From: Ifrita kowaldi | Lineage: Eukaryota > Chordata > Aves > Passeriformes > Cinclosomatidae | Reading direction: 5' to 3' | Assembly: GCA_013398055.1 (NCBI GenBank) | Contig: VZRS01000348.1 | Location: forward strand, 186,001-250,000 | Length of the DNA: 64,000 nt | Shown: positions 1 to 11,861 of the stretch, piece by piece | How the letters are laid out: each line of letters opens with the position of its first letter | How positions within the stretch are numbered: position 1 is the first letter of the stretch | Notes under the pieces: model-generated | The model's database searches: none | What the model was told of the DNA's origin: nothing | What the model saw: only the letters and a program-made list of their open reading frames with translations | Translations under genes and position numbers: made by a program

Positions 1-773
1 CATGACTGTTTCAATCTCCTGTTTTTCTTAGGCTATCTAGTATTTGTAACTCGACGAGAATGGTTCCCACTGCCATTGTAGCCCTGATAAAGCAAAAAAG
101 CCTTTGCACTCTGGGGCCACTTGAGTTCTGCCTGACAGCTGCCTATTTTCCTCGAGATACCTGGGGCAGGCTAAAGGGAGGGTTTTTTTCAGAGCAGCAG
201 ATTGGGCTGCTCTTCTTTAAAGGCTCTGTGGGTTATTTTGTCCATTTCATAGGTGGTACTTGTCCATTTTGTTAGAAAATTCCACCCAAGGCAGAGAGGT
301 TGCACCTTTGCAGGGGATCACAGGGGACCAAGGTATAAAACAGGCACAGGCTGTTCTGTGCCTTTCTTCAGAAATTTGCTAGTGCTGGGCTCGTCTAAAG
401 ATTTTTCCCAAGTGGCAGGATCAGGATACTGGATTTTAAGTCAGCTCCATCACTGATGCAGTGCATAGAATAAAAGAGCTTCAGAACAGCATCCCGGTCC
501 ATTGCCTGTGGATTCCTCCCAGCATTTCTAGGACGAGTGTCTGTGTTGTTCTTGAGATTGCCAGGCTGCCAGCTGTGCAGGCAGCGAGTCCCAGTGGTGC
601 TGGGAGCCCCAAGAAATGCTGGAAGAGTTCCTGTTTTTTGTGAAATGCTCTGAAAAGAGAGGGAGAGATGTGTAAATGCAAAGTGCCATCGGTAGAGGAG
701 TCCAGGGCTTATTGAGACCTGGAGGGAGCATCTAAAATGAAATTGCAGCTGCCCAAATTGAGCCAAACATTTA

Positions 774-809
774 GAAAAGAGGATGATCAGTGAAAAGAGG
801 ATGATCGGT
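774..809 (+). repeat. 18-bp direct tandem repeat, two copies
   Basis: Two adjacent 18-base units (774-791 and 792-809) of the form GAAAAGAGGATGATCRGT differ at one base. This is a small local duplication with no evident function. Confidence 0.85.
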
Positions 810-2819
810 GAAAGCCTTTTTGTGTTTGCCCCAGTGCACACCAGCCTAGGTGTGTGTCTGTGAACATGGTAATTCCACAGGGAGTTTGCAAGTGATTAGG
901 TGTTCTCAAAATGTGGCTTCAGCTCTCACTGCCAGGCTCCTCTGCTCAGTGGCCACGCCCCAGTGACCAGGCAGCCACACGTCCATCCCCAGCTGCTCAC
1001 CCACAGCAGCAGCATCACGCTCATCCTTGGGGAACCTCAAGCTTTTCCCATGGTACAGACACCCTCTGCCCTCCCTTCGCCGTGGTTGCTGCTCTTATCC
1101 TGGTGGAGGAGAGGAACTGGGGAGAGTTTCTTTGTAGCATTTGGTTCTTTGCACTTTAGTGGCTGAAACAGAAGGACCCTGCACCAGCCCTTTTCAGAGC
1201 ACCAGCAAACAGAGGCAACGACCCAAGGACTTTCCCTTTGTGACTTTCCGGTAGCTAAAATGGCAACTAAAGCAGTATTGTTAATCCCAGCTTGGCCAGG
1301 TCCATGGACAGCCTTGGCATTCACTCTGGGCACGTCGTGTGGGCTGAGCCCCCTGTGCGTGGGCAGGGAAGGGCTGTGTCTGGCAGAGAGGCCATGTGGG
1401 CACACACTGTGCCCAGGCAGCCGTGAGCTCCACTCGCTGGGCCGTGGTGGGAGCAGAAGCAGCCCAAGGGAATGATTGAGGCACATCTTGCCAAAGCCAT
1501 CCCACAAGATTTGCAGGAGCTGGTTTTTGTAGTTGCTTGGGCACCAAATGTTAGGATATCTGCCCACTGGGGCTTCAGGTCCCACTAAATGCCAGCCTGG
1601 AGTTCCAAATCCTTCAGCAGTTTTTTTCTTTGGGGCTGTTGCTCCTGGCCCAGTGCTGCACACTGGTCTCTGCTTTGGTGATTCCATCTTCTTGACCTGG
1701 AGCTGGTTTTGGCTTTGGAGCCAGGGAAAGCGAGATTTGGAGAGTGATTCTTAAGGCATGTTCCCCATGCCTCACCACACTGGGATTGTTTTCCTCCTGC
1801 TCCCTGCAGGCTGCTCCCTGCACAGTGGAAAGGGCATCCTGGGGATGCAGTGCCTCCCCTGAGACCCCCTCACGCAGCACTGCCATGGCCTGCCACCCAC
1901 CAGGGATGCCCGTGTCCTGCCAACATTTTGTGGCAGTCCCACATTCAAACTCCAGGGGGTCCTTCCTTTCCCATCCTTGGAAGGAGCTAGGGGTCTTCTG
2001 CAGGGGCTCGGCAGCCCAGGCAGGCAGGATGTGCCATTATCGACAGCCAGGAGAACACAAGGAGCTGTCTCTGTGCTGGCCAGGGAGAAGGGGAGCTCCC
2101 AGTGAGCTTTCCTCCACCTTCCCTTTGCTTTCCCCAGTGCCCTCTGCTCCTTACATGGGTCCCCACTTCCCTCTCGACACGAGGCCTTATTCCAGCCCGA
2201 GGGGACTGAGGCTGCCCGCAGCGTCTCTTTGCACTGACGCATCCATCCCCGCTGCCCGCCGGAGCCCCGGGGCGGTGCGGCAGAGCTGGCCTCTGCTCGG
2301 GGATGGGGCCACCCCCAGCCCATCCGTGCTCCCACCCATCCACGCTCTGCCTTGTTCCCCACTGCCAGGGCCTGGTCACTGTAGGGAAATCTGCTTTCAC
2401 AGGTTAAACCTTCTTACTTCATCAATTGCTCCACAAAAACCAGTAACTTTGCAGGCACGCTACACTCCTCTTGCTTTTCCCTAGGAGTGGGGGCAGCTGA
2501 GATCTACTCTTTTTGGCCTCTGTAACCCTCTCCAAAACTTTCTGGAGGTTTTTTAACATCGTTTGGTGAGATGTAATCTCTGTGGAGCCAGAGGGAACAC
2601 AGGCAATGGAGCTGGGCAGCCTGCTTGCCCAGGTGGCGAGTGGCTTGCGAGGTGCCTGGGCTGCCTTGGGTGGAAGGTGGGACGCCGGCCACTCGTCTGT
2701 AGTCAGGAGAGGATTCTGCTATACTTTTTTCCTGTCTGTAGGTTTTATTCAGACAATATGTAATGATTGAGTGATTTACAATTCAGTGTTAAGCTAATGA
2801 AAACGTTGATAATGGTGAT

Positions 2820-2825
2820 AATAAA
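2820..2825 (+). promoter_or_regulatory. Candidate poly(A) signal AATAAA
   Basis: Canonical AATAAA at the end of an AT-rich stretch, followed by a T-rich tract. It could end the 3' UTR of a plus-strand gene to the left (RIMS4 expected by synteny). No transcript evidence is available and chance occurrence is quite possible. Confidence 0.25.
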
Positions 2826-4681
2826 ACCTTTTTTTTTTTCCTGCGGTGTGTTGGATGTTTTCTGTGGAGTGTCTCTGCCCTCTCCGTTGCCACCTCCATT
2901 GTCTTCAGCCTAAGATTTCTGCTGGACCCTTCCTTCTCCTTGTGCCTGTAGGGAGTGAGAGCAGCTCAGCCTGGTGTGTCCCAGTGCTCCATGGAAGGGC
3001 TGTCACTCCAGCTCACTCAATCAGCCCCAGTTTCAAACCTGCATTTCCCTGAGCCACTTCTGGATGTAATTTGGCCATGGGCATTTCCAGGCACAGAGCT
3101 AAGCTTGCTCCCAGTTGTACTCTGCTCACCACCCCCATCCAAAGCTCCTGCTGTTTTCTTTCTTTCCTTCATGGTCAGCACTGGCCATTCAAGGGTGATT
3201 TTGAAACTTTGGACATGAAGACTCTACTGGCAGAAAAAAACCCCACCCCTGGCCCAGGCTGCTGGGAATATCCAGTGTGGGTGAAGGGGAGCCTGGGGAC
3301 CCCCAGGGGAAGAAGACCCTCAGATGTTACTGGGTGTGCAGCTGCTTCCTGGATGACCTGGAGCTGTGAACCCTTGGGTGGGAAATGTCTGGGGGATCCT
3401 GCTGGAGGGGTCTGTGGGAGGAGGTGGTGGTGAGAACAGGCAGCATTCTCTGGGGAGCTACTGCAAGTCCTTTTCCCATGGGAATGAGGGATCACAAAGT
3501 TCACTAAGAATTTCTGAAAGGTTTTTGTCATGCCTCCAAATCCCTCTGCAGGTCATCAGGGTGAGACCAAGGGGCAACTTCTTACCTGCCCCAGTTACAG
3601 CCCCTGGGGGAGCAGTGATGGAAGGGGGAGGAGGAGGAGGGTTTCTCTGGAGTGTCAGGGGGCAGCCCAGGGTCTCCCACCCTCACACCACCACCAGCTT
3701 CCGCAGCAGAATGGGGCTCAGGCTGTCACTGAGCAGCCAAGCAGTGCTGCCTGGAAGCTCAGGCCACATGGAAGCAGCAGCAACCAGAGCAGGTGCCCAA
3801 CTTTCTGTGCTGTCACCTCGTCACCAGCGCTGCCCTCCAGGGTGTGGAGGTCACACCGCCAGCCCCGCTGCCTCTGCCAGGCTGTGCCTTCGTAGGGCTG
3901 CACTGTGGGCTCTGTGACACAACCATGGAGCCACCGAGCCTGGCCAGTGCCGTGCTGAATCCAGAGGGAGAGTGCAAGGCTGGCTCAGCCTCTGGATTGG
4001 GGTTTTCTCCTGCTTCCAGCTCCGGCAATACCATGCAGGTCCGACTTGAGCAGGAATTGAAGACCTGCTTCTTTCCACAATGCTGGATGAGGGTGAGAGG
4101 TGCTGGCTCCATCTTGGCCACTTGGGAGGATGTCCAAGGCTCCACATGGAAAGAGGGAGAGACTTCCATCTGCTCAGCTCTGATGGCAAAGGGCAGCACA
4201 GCACAGCCAAACCTTGGGCTGAATACTGTGGGGAGGGTGGGGGAGATGGGGCATGGCAACAAAAGGGCTGAGCTGGTGGGATCAGTGTGAAGTGACACAC
4301 TGAGGAGCTGAGAAGCCAGTGAAAGCCTCGTTTTTAAGCCTGTTTTCCATGGTTGCAGCTTGCTTTGTTCCCCCCTCCTCCCCCTTTCTCTTTAAACCAA
4401 GGCTCACCCAGCTGGTGCAGATCTGGGGCCACTGGTGCAAAGCGGGGCAGCTGCTGGACCCCCCAGCCCTGGAATGCCCCACACCCCAAAGGGCCCTGGG
4501 CAGCACCCAGGTGAAGATGCCACAAACCAGCCCCTGGTGCCAGCCCAGCATCCTCCTCCCTGCCTGTGTGCCCAGGCTATGCTGCCTGCCCACAGGGAGC
4601 CAGCCTGGGGTTTGGGGTTTGGACACATCCCTTTGCTCTTCCTTGTGACAAATAACCAACCACCACCAAATGGATTCACCT

Positions 4682-6100
4682 TTTATTAAGCTGCCACCCA
4701 AAACAAAAGGAGGAGAGAGCAAAGCCTGCCCTGAGACCTTCCCAATGCCAGCAACTGTGCATGCTTTCCCCACCAGGAAAAGGGGCTATTTCTCCACAAA
4801 AACCCCCTCAGAGGGTATTTTAGATAGAACTGAGAGTGAAAATGTCCCTTATTGGAGAAGAAAATGAAACGGAGCTCCTACCACTGTCAGAGCCCAGTCC
4901 TGCTTTCGTGCAGATGAGACAGGATGGACAAAGGCCACACTGGGGTCACCAGCTGGAAAGAGCCTCCCAGGTGTGGCTGTGGAGATAACAAATCCCCAGG
5001 TGTGAACGTGGAGGTGGGACCACCCCCACCTCAGATAACCCCAGCAGCAACAAGCACAAACCCATGGGCTCCCAGGGGCTGGGAGGAGGTGAGGAGCTGG
5101 CACAGCTGCTGGGCTGCCTGCGGGAGGAAAGGTGGGGAAGGAAGGGGTGATTCTAGCTAAGAAAAAAAAAAAATCTGCTTAAGACCAAGCCCTTTGCAGG
5201 TGACTGTGTAGGTCAGGAAGGCTCTCCCTGAGGCTGCCCTTAGTACAGTCCGGGCTCAGCACAGAGGAGAGCTGGGGCTGGGCTGAGCTGGGCTGAACTG
5301 GACTGGAGGAGTTCAGCTTCCCCTGGGCATGGGACACGGCATCCCTCCAGCCAGTTCAGCCAGGAGGACCGACCCATGGTGGTGAGGTGTAAGAGGTGAG
5401 GTGTGCTGGTGGGCAAGTGGGTGAGTGCATGGGCCTCCAGCTTCCAAAAGCACTGAGCCAGCCACAAACCTGAGGTCAGACCCAGAGGGCTTCTCACAGG
5501 AGAGGAAGCTCTTCCATGAAGCTGCCCCCATGTGCTGAGCTTCAGGACATCAGCCCACTCCCTCCTGCCCACCTCTCCCTGCCCACCCACCAGCTGCAAA
5601 CCTACTGCGTGGCACTGACTTACCTGCACCTGGTGTCAGGGCACAACTTAAAGGTCCCCAGCCCTGCAGGGCTTGCTCACACAGGCTTTGCTTTTGACAC
5701 TCTCAGCAAATGCAACCCAGCCCATGGAGCAAGAGTCATGTGCTGACAGCAGGCACAGCCAAGGTTCGACAGGGTGGGAGGGCAGCAATGCACCCTTTGG
5801 GGAGCAGGGAGGTGGGAAAGCAAACCTACAGCTCACTGGGCTTCACTTCGGGGCCGGGGGGAAGGCGGCTCGTACCAGTCCCAAATGCTTGAACCTACTT
5901 GGGAGGAAAAAGCAAAGAAAAACTAACAACGTCATTCAGTGCCTGCAAAAAGGGAATTGTTATTTCCCGACAGGATTTAGAGGCTCCTGCTGGGGGGAGG
6001 GAGAGGAACAGAAGAAATGAGTAAGAAGAACCTGACATCTCTGTTCTTAATTTATCATCATAGTAAGACTCAAGCGCTGAGTACAGCTCGGCACGCGCTC
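4682..6100 (-). other. KCNK15: Presumed KCNK15 3' UTR with AATAAA
   Basis: Non-coding DNA directly downstream of the KCNK15 stop codon on the minus strand. A canonical AATAAA on that strand sits at 4687-4682, about 1.4 kb past the stop, and is the best poly(A) candidate I see. The region also contains a short GGGCT/GAGCT-type pentanucleotide tract near 5,270-5,306 and an A-run at 5,161-5,172. The extent of the UTR is inferred. Confidence 0.4.
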
Positions 6101-7014
6101 CTAGATGGATTTCCTCCGCAGCCGGGGGTGCTGCCGGCAGCGAGGGCTATTGGAAGACAAAGTGCTCCCCGGGGAGGAGCCGGTCTGACCCCGTGTGCTC
6201 AGGGACACCTCGTCGATTTTGTAGGAAATGGAGTTGTAATACACAGGGTTGGTGTGGCAGCTCAGGGTCTCGGGGTGGGAGGGCGCCGGGCTGCCGCACA
6301 CCTGGGGTCTGTAGCACAGGCACGTGCAGAAGGACGGCACCGCGGCCGCAGAGGCGGCCGACTGGCGCCGCTGCCTCTCCGCGTCCTCCTGGACCAGCGG
6401 GATCAGGTTCATCTGGCTTGTCCTGTCCTCCACAGGGAGAAAAATGGCATTGCTGCTGCGGCTGTCCTCTTTTGGCTTGAGGTGGATGTTGTTGCGGGCT
6501 CTCCTCAGCGAGGCTCGCTCTTCGGCGTCCCGCCGCTCGTCCTCGGAGTTCATCGTCAGGAACCGCAGCACCACCAGGTTGAGGAAGGCGCCGATGACGG
6601 TCAGGCCCACCAGGATGTACATGAAGCTGAAAGCCACGTACGGGGGCTTCTTCTGCAAAGCCTCGTTCTTCTGCAGAGCCACAAAGTCTCCAAAGCCAAT
6701 AGTGGTCAAGGTTATGAAGCAGTAGTAATAGGCATGGAAGAAAGTCCAGCCCTCGAAATAAGAGAAGGCTGCGGCGCCGATGCACAGGGTGCCCATGCAG
6801 GACAGAAAGCCCACTAGGACCATGTTCTCCATGGAGACATGGGTTGTCCTCATGCCCAGACACTTCTTGATCTTCTTCAGCAGCAGCCGCACTACAGTGT
6901 TCATGCGCTCCCCCAGGCTCTGGAACATGACCAGCGTCAGGGGGATGCCCAGGATGGCGTAGAACATGCAGAAGACTTTGCCAGCGTCCGTGCCGGGAGC
7001 AGCATGCCCATAAC
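6101..7014 (-). CDS. KCNK15: KCNK15 (TASK-5) two-pore-domain K+ channel, terminal coding exon
   Basis: This exon encodes the last 304 residues of a TASK-type K2P background potassium channel of the plasma membrane. It starts at 7014 after a TTTCATAG-type acceptor. The split codon plus TAT-GGG-CAT gives G-Y-G-H, the first selectivity filter followed by the family's proton-sensing His; an intron at this position is typical of TASK genes. Visible in order, in exon residues: M2 about 12-34, M3 about 66-85, second pore TTIGFGD at 104-110, M4 about 127-150, VLRFLT at 149-154, then a long cytoplasmic tail ending R-R-K-S-I, a 14-3-3-type trafficking motif in TASK-1/3. The segment FEGWTFFHAYYYCFITLTTI favours TASK-5 over TASK-1/3, and CCN5 and ADA nearby support KCNK15. 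With a family-typical first exon of about 94 residues the protein would be near 398 aa, longer than human TASK-5 (330). KCNK3/KCNK9 paralogues are the alternative but less likely. Confidence 0.93.
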
Positions 7015-9919
7015 CTATGAAGGACACAGGAAAGAGGAAAGGCGGCGTCAAGCCCACACTGGGGTTTCCAGCAAGGCTGCCCTGTGACCAAGAGGAGCAG
7101 TAGAAAAATGGGGGGAAGAATGGAAAATGACCAATAACAGATCTGTAGGCAATGCTAACGGGGCCATGGGATGCCACATCCTTTGGGATGTCGGCACGTT
7201 GCAGTATTATATAGGCAGAACCTCATTTGACCGCTGAAGAGAGAAGGCACCCTCTTGATAGCCCCCAATGTCACAGAGGCCGAGAGGAAGCCTAGAGCTC
7301 GACTGGGGTCTGCAAGCCTCCTGCAGCTCACAGACACTTCAGAGGCCATGATGCTGTGCCAGGTGTGCAGGGTAACCTGAACCCCACGGCGAGGGGGAAC
7401 AGAGGCTCTGCAAGATGCTGAGACCAACAGCGTCCGATCACCCTTTGGGAAGGTACACACCCAGCCAGGACCATCCACAACTGCCCTTGCAGGGGCATTG
7501 CCACCTCCCCTGCCACCTGCTCCTCCTCTTCCCAAGCCATCCAGTGTCACATGTCCCTTTGAGTCTCAGCTCTATGAGCACTTGCTGTGTTGGACAGAAG
7601 CTAGAGTGACCCTGTGCTATAGGTACAGTCCCCACAGGAGCAGCTAAATCTGGAAGGGCTTCTGCAGACCCCCTCCAGATTTACTCCAGTGTCACTAAGA
7701 CTCAGACCTAAAGCACTGCCGAAGTGCTGGGGAGGAGGGGCTGTGCTGTTTTAGATGCAAGGTAGGGAGCATTTATGCCACTGCAGCCCTGTCAGCCCTT
7801 TTCCTGGGGACAAGGAGCTCCAGGAGGACAAGGTTCTCCTTGAACGCCTTCTGAGATTTAATTTCTCCACCTTGGCCCAAGTTTCAGAGCTGTGACTCAA
7901 GGACACAATTATGCTGTGAGGCATAGTGAGGTATTCACTGCAATCTTCCGGACTCCAGCAATTCTGTGCCCACCTCAATTACAGCAGCTTGGAAGAAATC
8001 GGTGGCCCCTGACCTCAGCGGATGAGTAACGAACTCAGTGCAAGGGAGTCACGTGGCGTGGGGAGTAACAGCATCCAAAGGCATCCAAAGGCATCTGAGC
8101 CTTTCTTTTGAGTTGCTTTTACAAGAAACTACCAGGGCCTGAAACTTCCCTTCTGAAGGTGCCTGCAGGACAGCGCCAGCTCCTTCCTGCGCTGCTGCCA
8201 GGCCTTTCACAAACAGCTATTTGTATTTTCACATTCTGCAGGAATTTGTGTGACTTTTGCATGGAGAACATGGGGGAAAAACACCCTCTTGTTACCCCAC
8301 AGTCTTGTTCTAAGCTGTGACTTGGCTTCACCTCAGTCCTTGCTGCCCACGGATTTCCAGGACACTTGGAGAAGCTGCGGCACCCAGTGATGGAAGGGCC
8401 AGAGGAGGATAACCGTGTTATCCTGGGCACCTGAGCACACCTCCTGCTCCAGGAAACTCCTGCATGGGACAGGGCTGAGGGACTGATGACAGCGTTATCC
8501 TTCACCATGCTGTGCTCTGGACTGTGAGCAGGCAGCAAGGGACCAGCTTCTAATTGCTCTCTCTGTTCACAAATTCACACAACAAAAATTGATGAATTTA
8601 ATGCCTGCATGCCATGTTTCACGAAATAGAGAGCAGACAGGAGACTGCAGTGGCAAAACCTCCCAGTCAGATCCAAGCTTAATAACTGAGTGCAATCACC
8701 AGGTCCCAGGCTACAAGATAATACAATGACAGCAATGAGGAGGTAAATATAATGATCCAGAAGAGCAGTAAGTGGAAAAACAATTGTTATACCCTGAGAG
8801 ACTGTTGAAGGAGTGTTTGACTGATGGTTTCGAAATGACAAAGGGAATTAGAAAGAGTAAACACAGCTACAATAACGTTAAAACTGAGATTTGGAGCACA
8901 GCCCAATATAAAGAGGTCTAACATGCCAGCGTTTTAGAAATATGGCACCTGGGCTGAAATTATTTATCACACAGGGTGTGTGATAAGCACAGCCATTGTT
9001 TGTCACAGCCAATGGGAAAATCATCTAAATGAAGCTATAACCTGCCAGGTGATGATGGGGATTTTTGCTGAAGCCATTCATCTTTCCCTCCTGCTGGGGT
9101 CTGACCCGAGCCATGCCCTGAGCCCACCGTGGTTTGCTGGCCATGTGTGTTCCAGCTGCACAAACCCCACACCTCATCCCGTGGGAGCACATGGAGACCC
9201 CAGGCAGGGCCTGCAGGATACCTGTCCCTCTGCCACCTCTTGTCCTCTGATAACACAGTGCAGTTGATCCCAACAACCCTTGTCCTGAGGGACGATGCTT
9301 CCAGCTACCAGAAGTATTTCAGCCATCCCAAGCCCTTTGGTAAGGCTAAGTCCTGTCCTGAAGAACAGGAGGTGGCTGCTGGCTGTGCCAGGGCAGGATT
9401 CAGCCTCAGGATTCCTGCCTCCAAAACACATCCGCTCACTGAAATCCCAGCACAAGCAGTGACACGAGCACAGGATCCCTGTCTACCCCCATGGGATGCT
9501 AAGGGTGCATGGATTAATCAAAGTGGATTAATTAAACAGTGCTCAACTCCCATGTGGCTAATCTCACCTAAATGAAGGCAACCTTCATTCAATTTAGTTT
9601 CCTTCTCTTGCCAAATTGAAGCGGACAAACCGAGGCGCTGGGCTCTAGTGTGGATAAGTGGGTCTACACCGGAGTTTAATGTGATTCAATCGCTCCCCTC
9701 CAAGCTGACACCCATCTCTCTGCAGGTTTTTGTGCAGGCAGAGCCTCGGGCAGTGGCTCGTGGCTCTCTTGGCTCCGTGAAGCAGGTCTCACACAGCCAA
9801 ATATCCAGAGTTTTGAGCCGGCAAAGAAGCCAACAATTCTTGCCCAGCTCTTCACCCAGCTCACTTGGCTACAGCCAGCGCAGGGCACAGACATGGCCCC
9901 CACCTCTGCCCTCCCACGC
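7015..9919 (-). other. KCNK15: KCNK15 intron 1, part lying left of the gap
   Basis: Intronic on the minus strand, between the terminal exon and the missing first exon. I see no other coding segment. A small direct repeat (AAAGGCATCC twice) lies near 8,077-8,095. The last 549 bases (9371-9919) recur at 15389-15937. If the misplaced contig is put back, this intron is about 3.4 kb rather than the 9.4 kb implied by the coordinates. Confidence 0.6.
9371..9919 (+). repeat. Assembly duplicate, copy 1 (549 bp)
   Basis: Matches 15389-15937 at a constant offset of 6,018 bases. I found two mismatches (9373 T versus C; 9776 G versus A). The match ends exactly where the N run begins at 9920, while the second copy continues for 529 bases more. 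This is the pattern of one locus sequenced in two unmerged contigs, not of a biological repeat. Confidence 0.92.
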
Positions 9920-10420
9920 NNNNNNNNNNNNNNNNNNNNNNNNNNNNNNNNNNNNNNNNNNNNNNNNNNNNNNNNNNNNNNNNNNNNNNNNNNNNNNNNN
10001 NNNNNNNNNNNNNNNNNNNNNNNNNNNNNNNNNNNNNNNNNNNNNNNNNNNNNNNNNNNNNNNNNNNNNNNNNNNNNNNNNNNNNNNNNNNNNNNNNNNN
10101 NNNNNNNNNNNNNNNNNNNNNNNNNNNNNNNNNNNNNNNNNNNNNNNNNNNNNNNNNNNNNNNNNNNNNNNNNNNNNNNNNNNNNNNNNNNNNNNNNNNN
10201 NNNNNNNNNNNNNNNNNNNNNNNNNNNNNNNNNNNNNNNNNNNNNNNNNNNNNNNNNNNNNNNNNNNNNNNNNNNNNNNNNNNNNNNNNNNNNNNNNNNN
10301 NNNNNNNNNNNNNNNNNNNNNNNNNNNNNNNNNNNNNNNNNNNNNNNNNNNNNNNNNNNNNNNNNNNNNNNNNNNNNNNNNNNNNNNNNNNNNNNNNNNN
10401 NNNNNNNNNNNNNNNNNNNN
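9920..10420. other. Sequence gap (501 Ns)
   Basis: Run of N. The missing bases appear to be at least partly present in this window at 15938-16466, which extends the left flank and carries the 3' end of KCNK15 exon 1. The missing 5' part of KCNK15 exon 1 (about 230 coding bases by comparison with the family) should lie between that point and the right flank at 10421, so the true gap is probably longer than 501 bases. Predicted proteins crossing the Ns have no meaning. Confidence 0.95.
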
Positions 10421-10630
10421 CCGCGCACGGCTCTCCCCGCACCGCGCACGGCTCTCCCCGCACCGCGCCCGGGCACCGCGCGGCGCCTCCTGCCCGCCCC
10501 GGGCACCGGCTCTGCGGGCTCCGGCTCGCATTCACACCTAGGCTGGTTCCGGTGTGCTCCGAGCCCTCCCTGCCTGGCAGCCCCGCGCAGCGCTGGCAGT
10601 GCCCGGCTGCAGGTGAGCCCTAGCGCGGCC
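10421..10630 (-). promoter_or_regulatory. KCNK15: GC-rich island, likely KCNK15 5' end or promoter
   Basis: Very CpG-rich sequence right of the gap, opening with two copies of a 21-base unit, CCGCGCACGGCTCTCCCCGCA (10421-10462). It faces the expected start of KCNK15 on the minus strand once the misplaced contig is restored. No minus-strand frame here resembles the family's N-terminal Met-Arg-Arg and M1 helix, so it is more likely 5' UTR or promoter than coding. The assignment is positional inference. Confidence 0.45.
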
Positions 10631-10875
10631 ACGGTTCATCCTCGTGACAGCGACAGCAGTAACAGCCCCGTTTCCCGAAGCTGCCCCTGGATGCTCCCAG
10701 GCTGGAGGAATTTCCCATGCCTACACTCTCTTCACCTACCCTCCCAAAAACAGGCGCCTTTGGGGCTGTGTGGGTGTCCCAAAGTACCCTGCGGTACCAT
10801 CCCTGCACGGGCAGCCCTCACTCCGGCTGCTCTGCACAGTTCTGGGCCGCTTCACGCCCATGGCACTGAGGAACA

Positions 10876-11117
10876 CTGTTATGGGTGTTACCTGTGTAAC
10901 CTCTCTGTGTTACCTGTGTAACCTATCTGTGTTATCAGCGTTATCTATCTGAGCTATCTGTGTTATCTATCTGTGTTAGCTGTGTTATCTGTGTTGTCTA
11001 TCTATCTGTGCTGTGTCACCAGTGTTATCTATCTGTGTTACCAGTGTTATCTATCTGTGTTATCTGTGTTATTTGTCTGTGTCAGCTGTGTTATCTGTCT
11101 GTGTTATCTGTGTCATC
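10876..11117 (+). repeat. Degenerate CTGTGTTATCTAT tandem repeat
   Basis: About 240 bases built from short interspersed units such as CTGTGTTATCTATCTGTGTTA, CTGTGTTACC and GTGTTATCTGTC, with (CTAT)n-like cores. Unit length drifts, giving a minisatellite/microsatellite mixture. The open plus-strand frames here (Ser/Val/Cys/Ile/Tyr-rich) are a by-product of the repeat. Confidence 0.88.
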
Positions 11118-11639
11118 CTTTTCCCAGCCGCTTACCAGAGCAGAGAGTCTGGCCTGTCGTGTCCAGTGCTGTTTTAAGAAGGCAGAAAGGAACAAAAACA
11201 GATTCAGTGTTTCTGCCGCTTTATTTGGCACATTGGTGAGAGACTGCAGGCACAGGGGATGTGGGGCCCGTCCACCCTGTGCTGGTGTGGGGGGCAGTGA
11301 GCTCAGCCTCTCTGCACTGATGTGCTGTGGACAGCCCAGGTCAGCCCCATGGAGCAGGGAAATTAGCTGTGGTAGAAGGCAGAGCCCACAAATTGAAGAC
11401 CCTGTTTCTCATTGCTGGTTTCCACAGCTTTCACGTAACTCCTATACTTCACTTTTAAAAATAGAAAGATAGTTCTGAGTTGTGTGTTGCAGGAGATAGT
11501 ATCTCTTTCAGGAAAAAAACCCTCTTCTTCTTTTGGCTGGGAATAAAACACACAAGTGAAAAAAACAACGAGGCTTACATCCCTCTTCATCCATCTTGCA
11601 TCTCTCTCTGGAGAGCACAAGATGCTTTGGGATTTAATT

Positions 11640-11861
11640 GCAGCAATGAAGGTTTGAACTGGACATAAGAAAAACTTTTCACCCATGAAGACAGTGAAAC
11701 ACTGGAACAGACTTCTGGGGGAGATTGTGGCACCCCGTCACTTGAAGAGTTTAAAAATAAGATAAGCAGATGTCTGGGTGTCTGCTGGAAATGCTCTGGG
11801 TACAGTGGGTGCTCTGCTGAAGGAGGGGATGACTCAATGCTCTCCTAGAGCCCCTTCCATC
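11640..11861 (+). mobile_element. Diverged CR1 LINE 3' fragment
   Basis: The order of phrases matches the 3' non-coding end of older amniote CR1 elements: AAAACTTTTCACCCATGAAGA, then GAAACACTGGAACAG, GGGGGAGATTGTGG, then CTTGAAGAGTTTAAAAATAAG, and finally a GGATGACTCAATG to CCCCTTCCAT segment. It is truncated at both ends and strongly diverged, so it is an old insertion. Recognised from memory of CR1 consensus wording, without alignment. Confidence 0.65.

Larger units (their letters stand above)
1..4681. other. Intergenic stretch, no coding exon recognised
   Basis: No reading frame here resembles a known protein, and no open segment is flanked by convincing splice sites. By conserved gene order the left neighbour of KCNK15 should be RIMS4, converging from the plus strand. 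An AT-rich segment at about 2,740-2,830 ending in AATAAA (2820-2825) could be the end of a plus-strand 3' UTR. That assignment is inference only. Confidence 0.5.

Noticed and set aside
6017..6817. A 266-residue plus-strand frame opposite KCNK15
   Set aside because: Antisense shadow of the channel exon; composition follows the codons on the other strand.
9648..10921. Several long open frames crossing 9920-10420
   Set aside because: They are open only because N codons are translated as X; flanking residues fit no protein.
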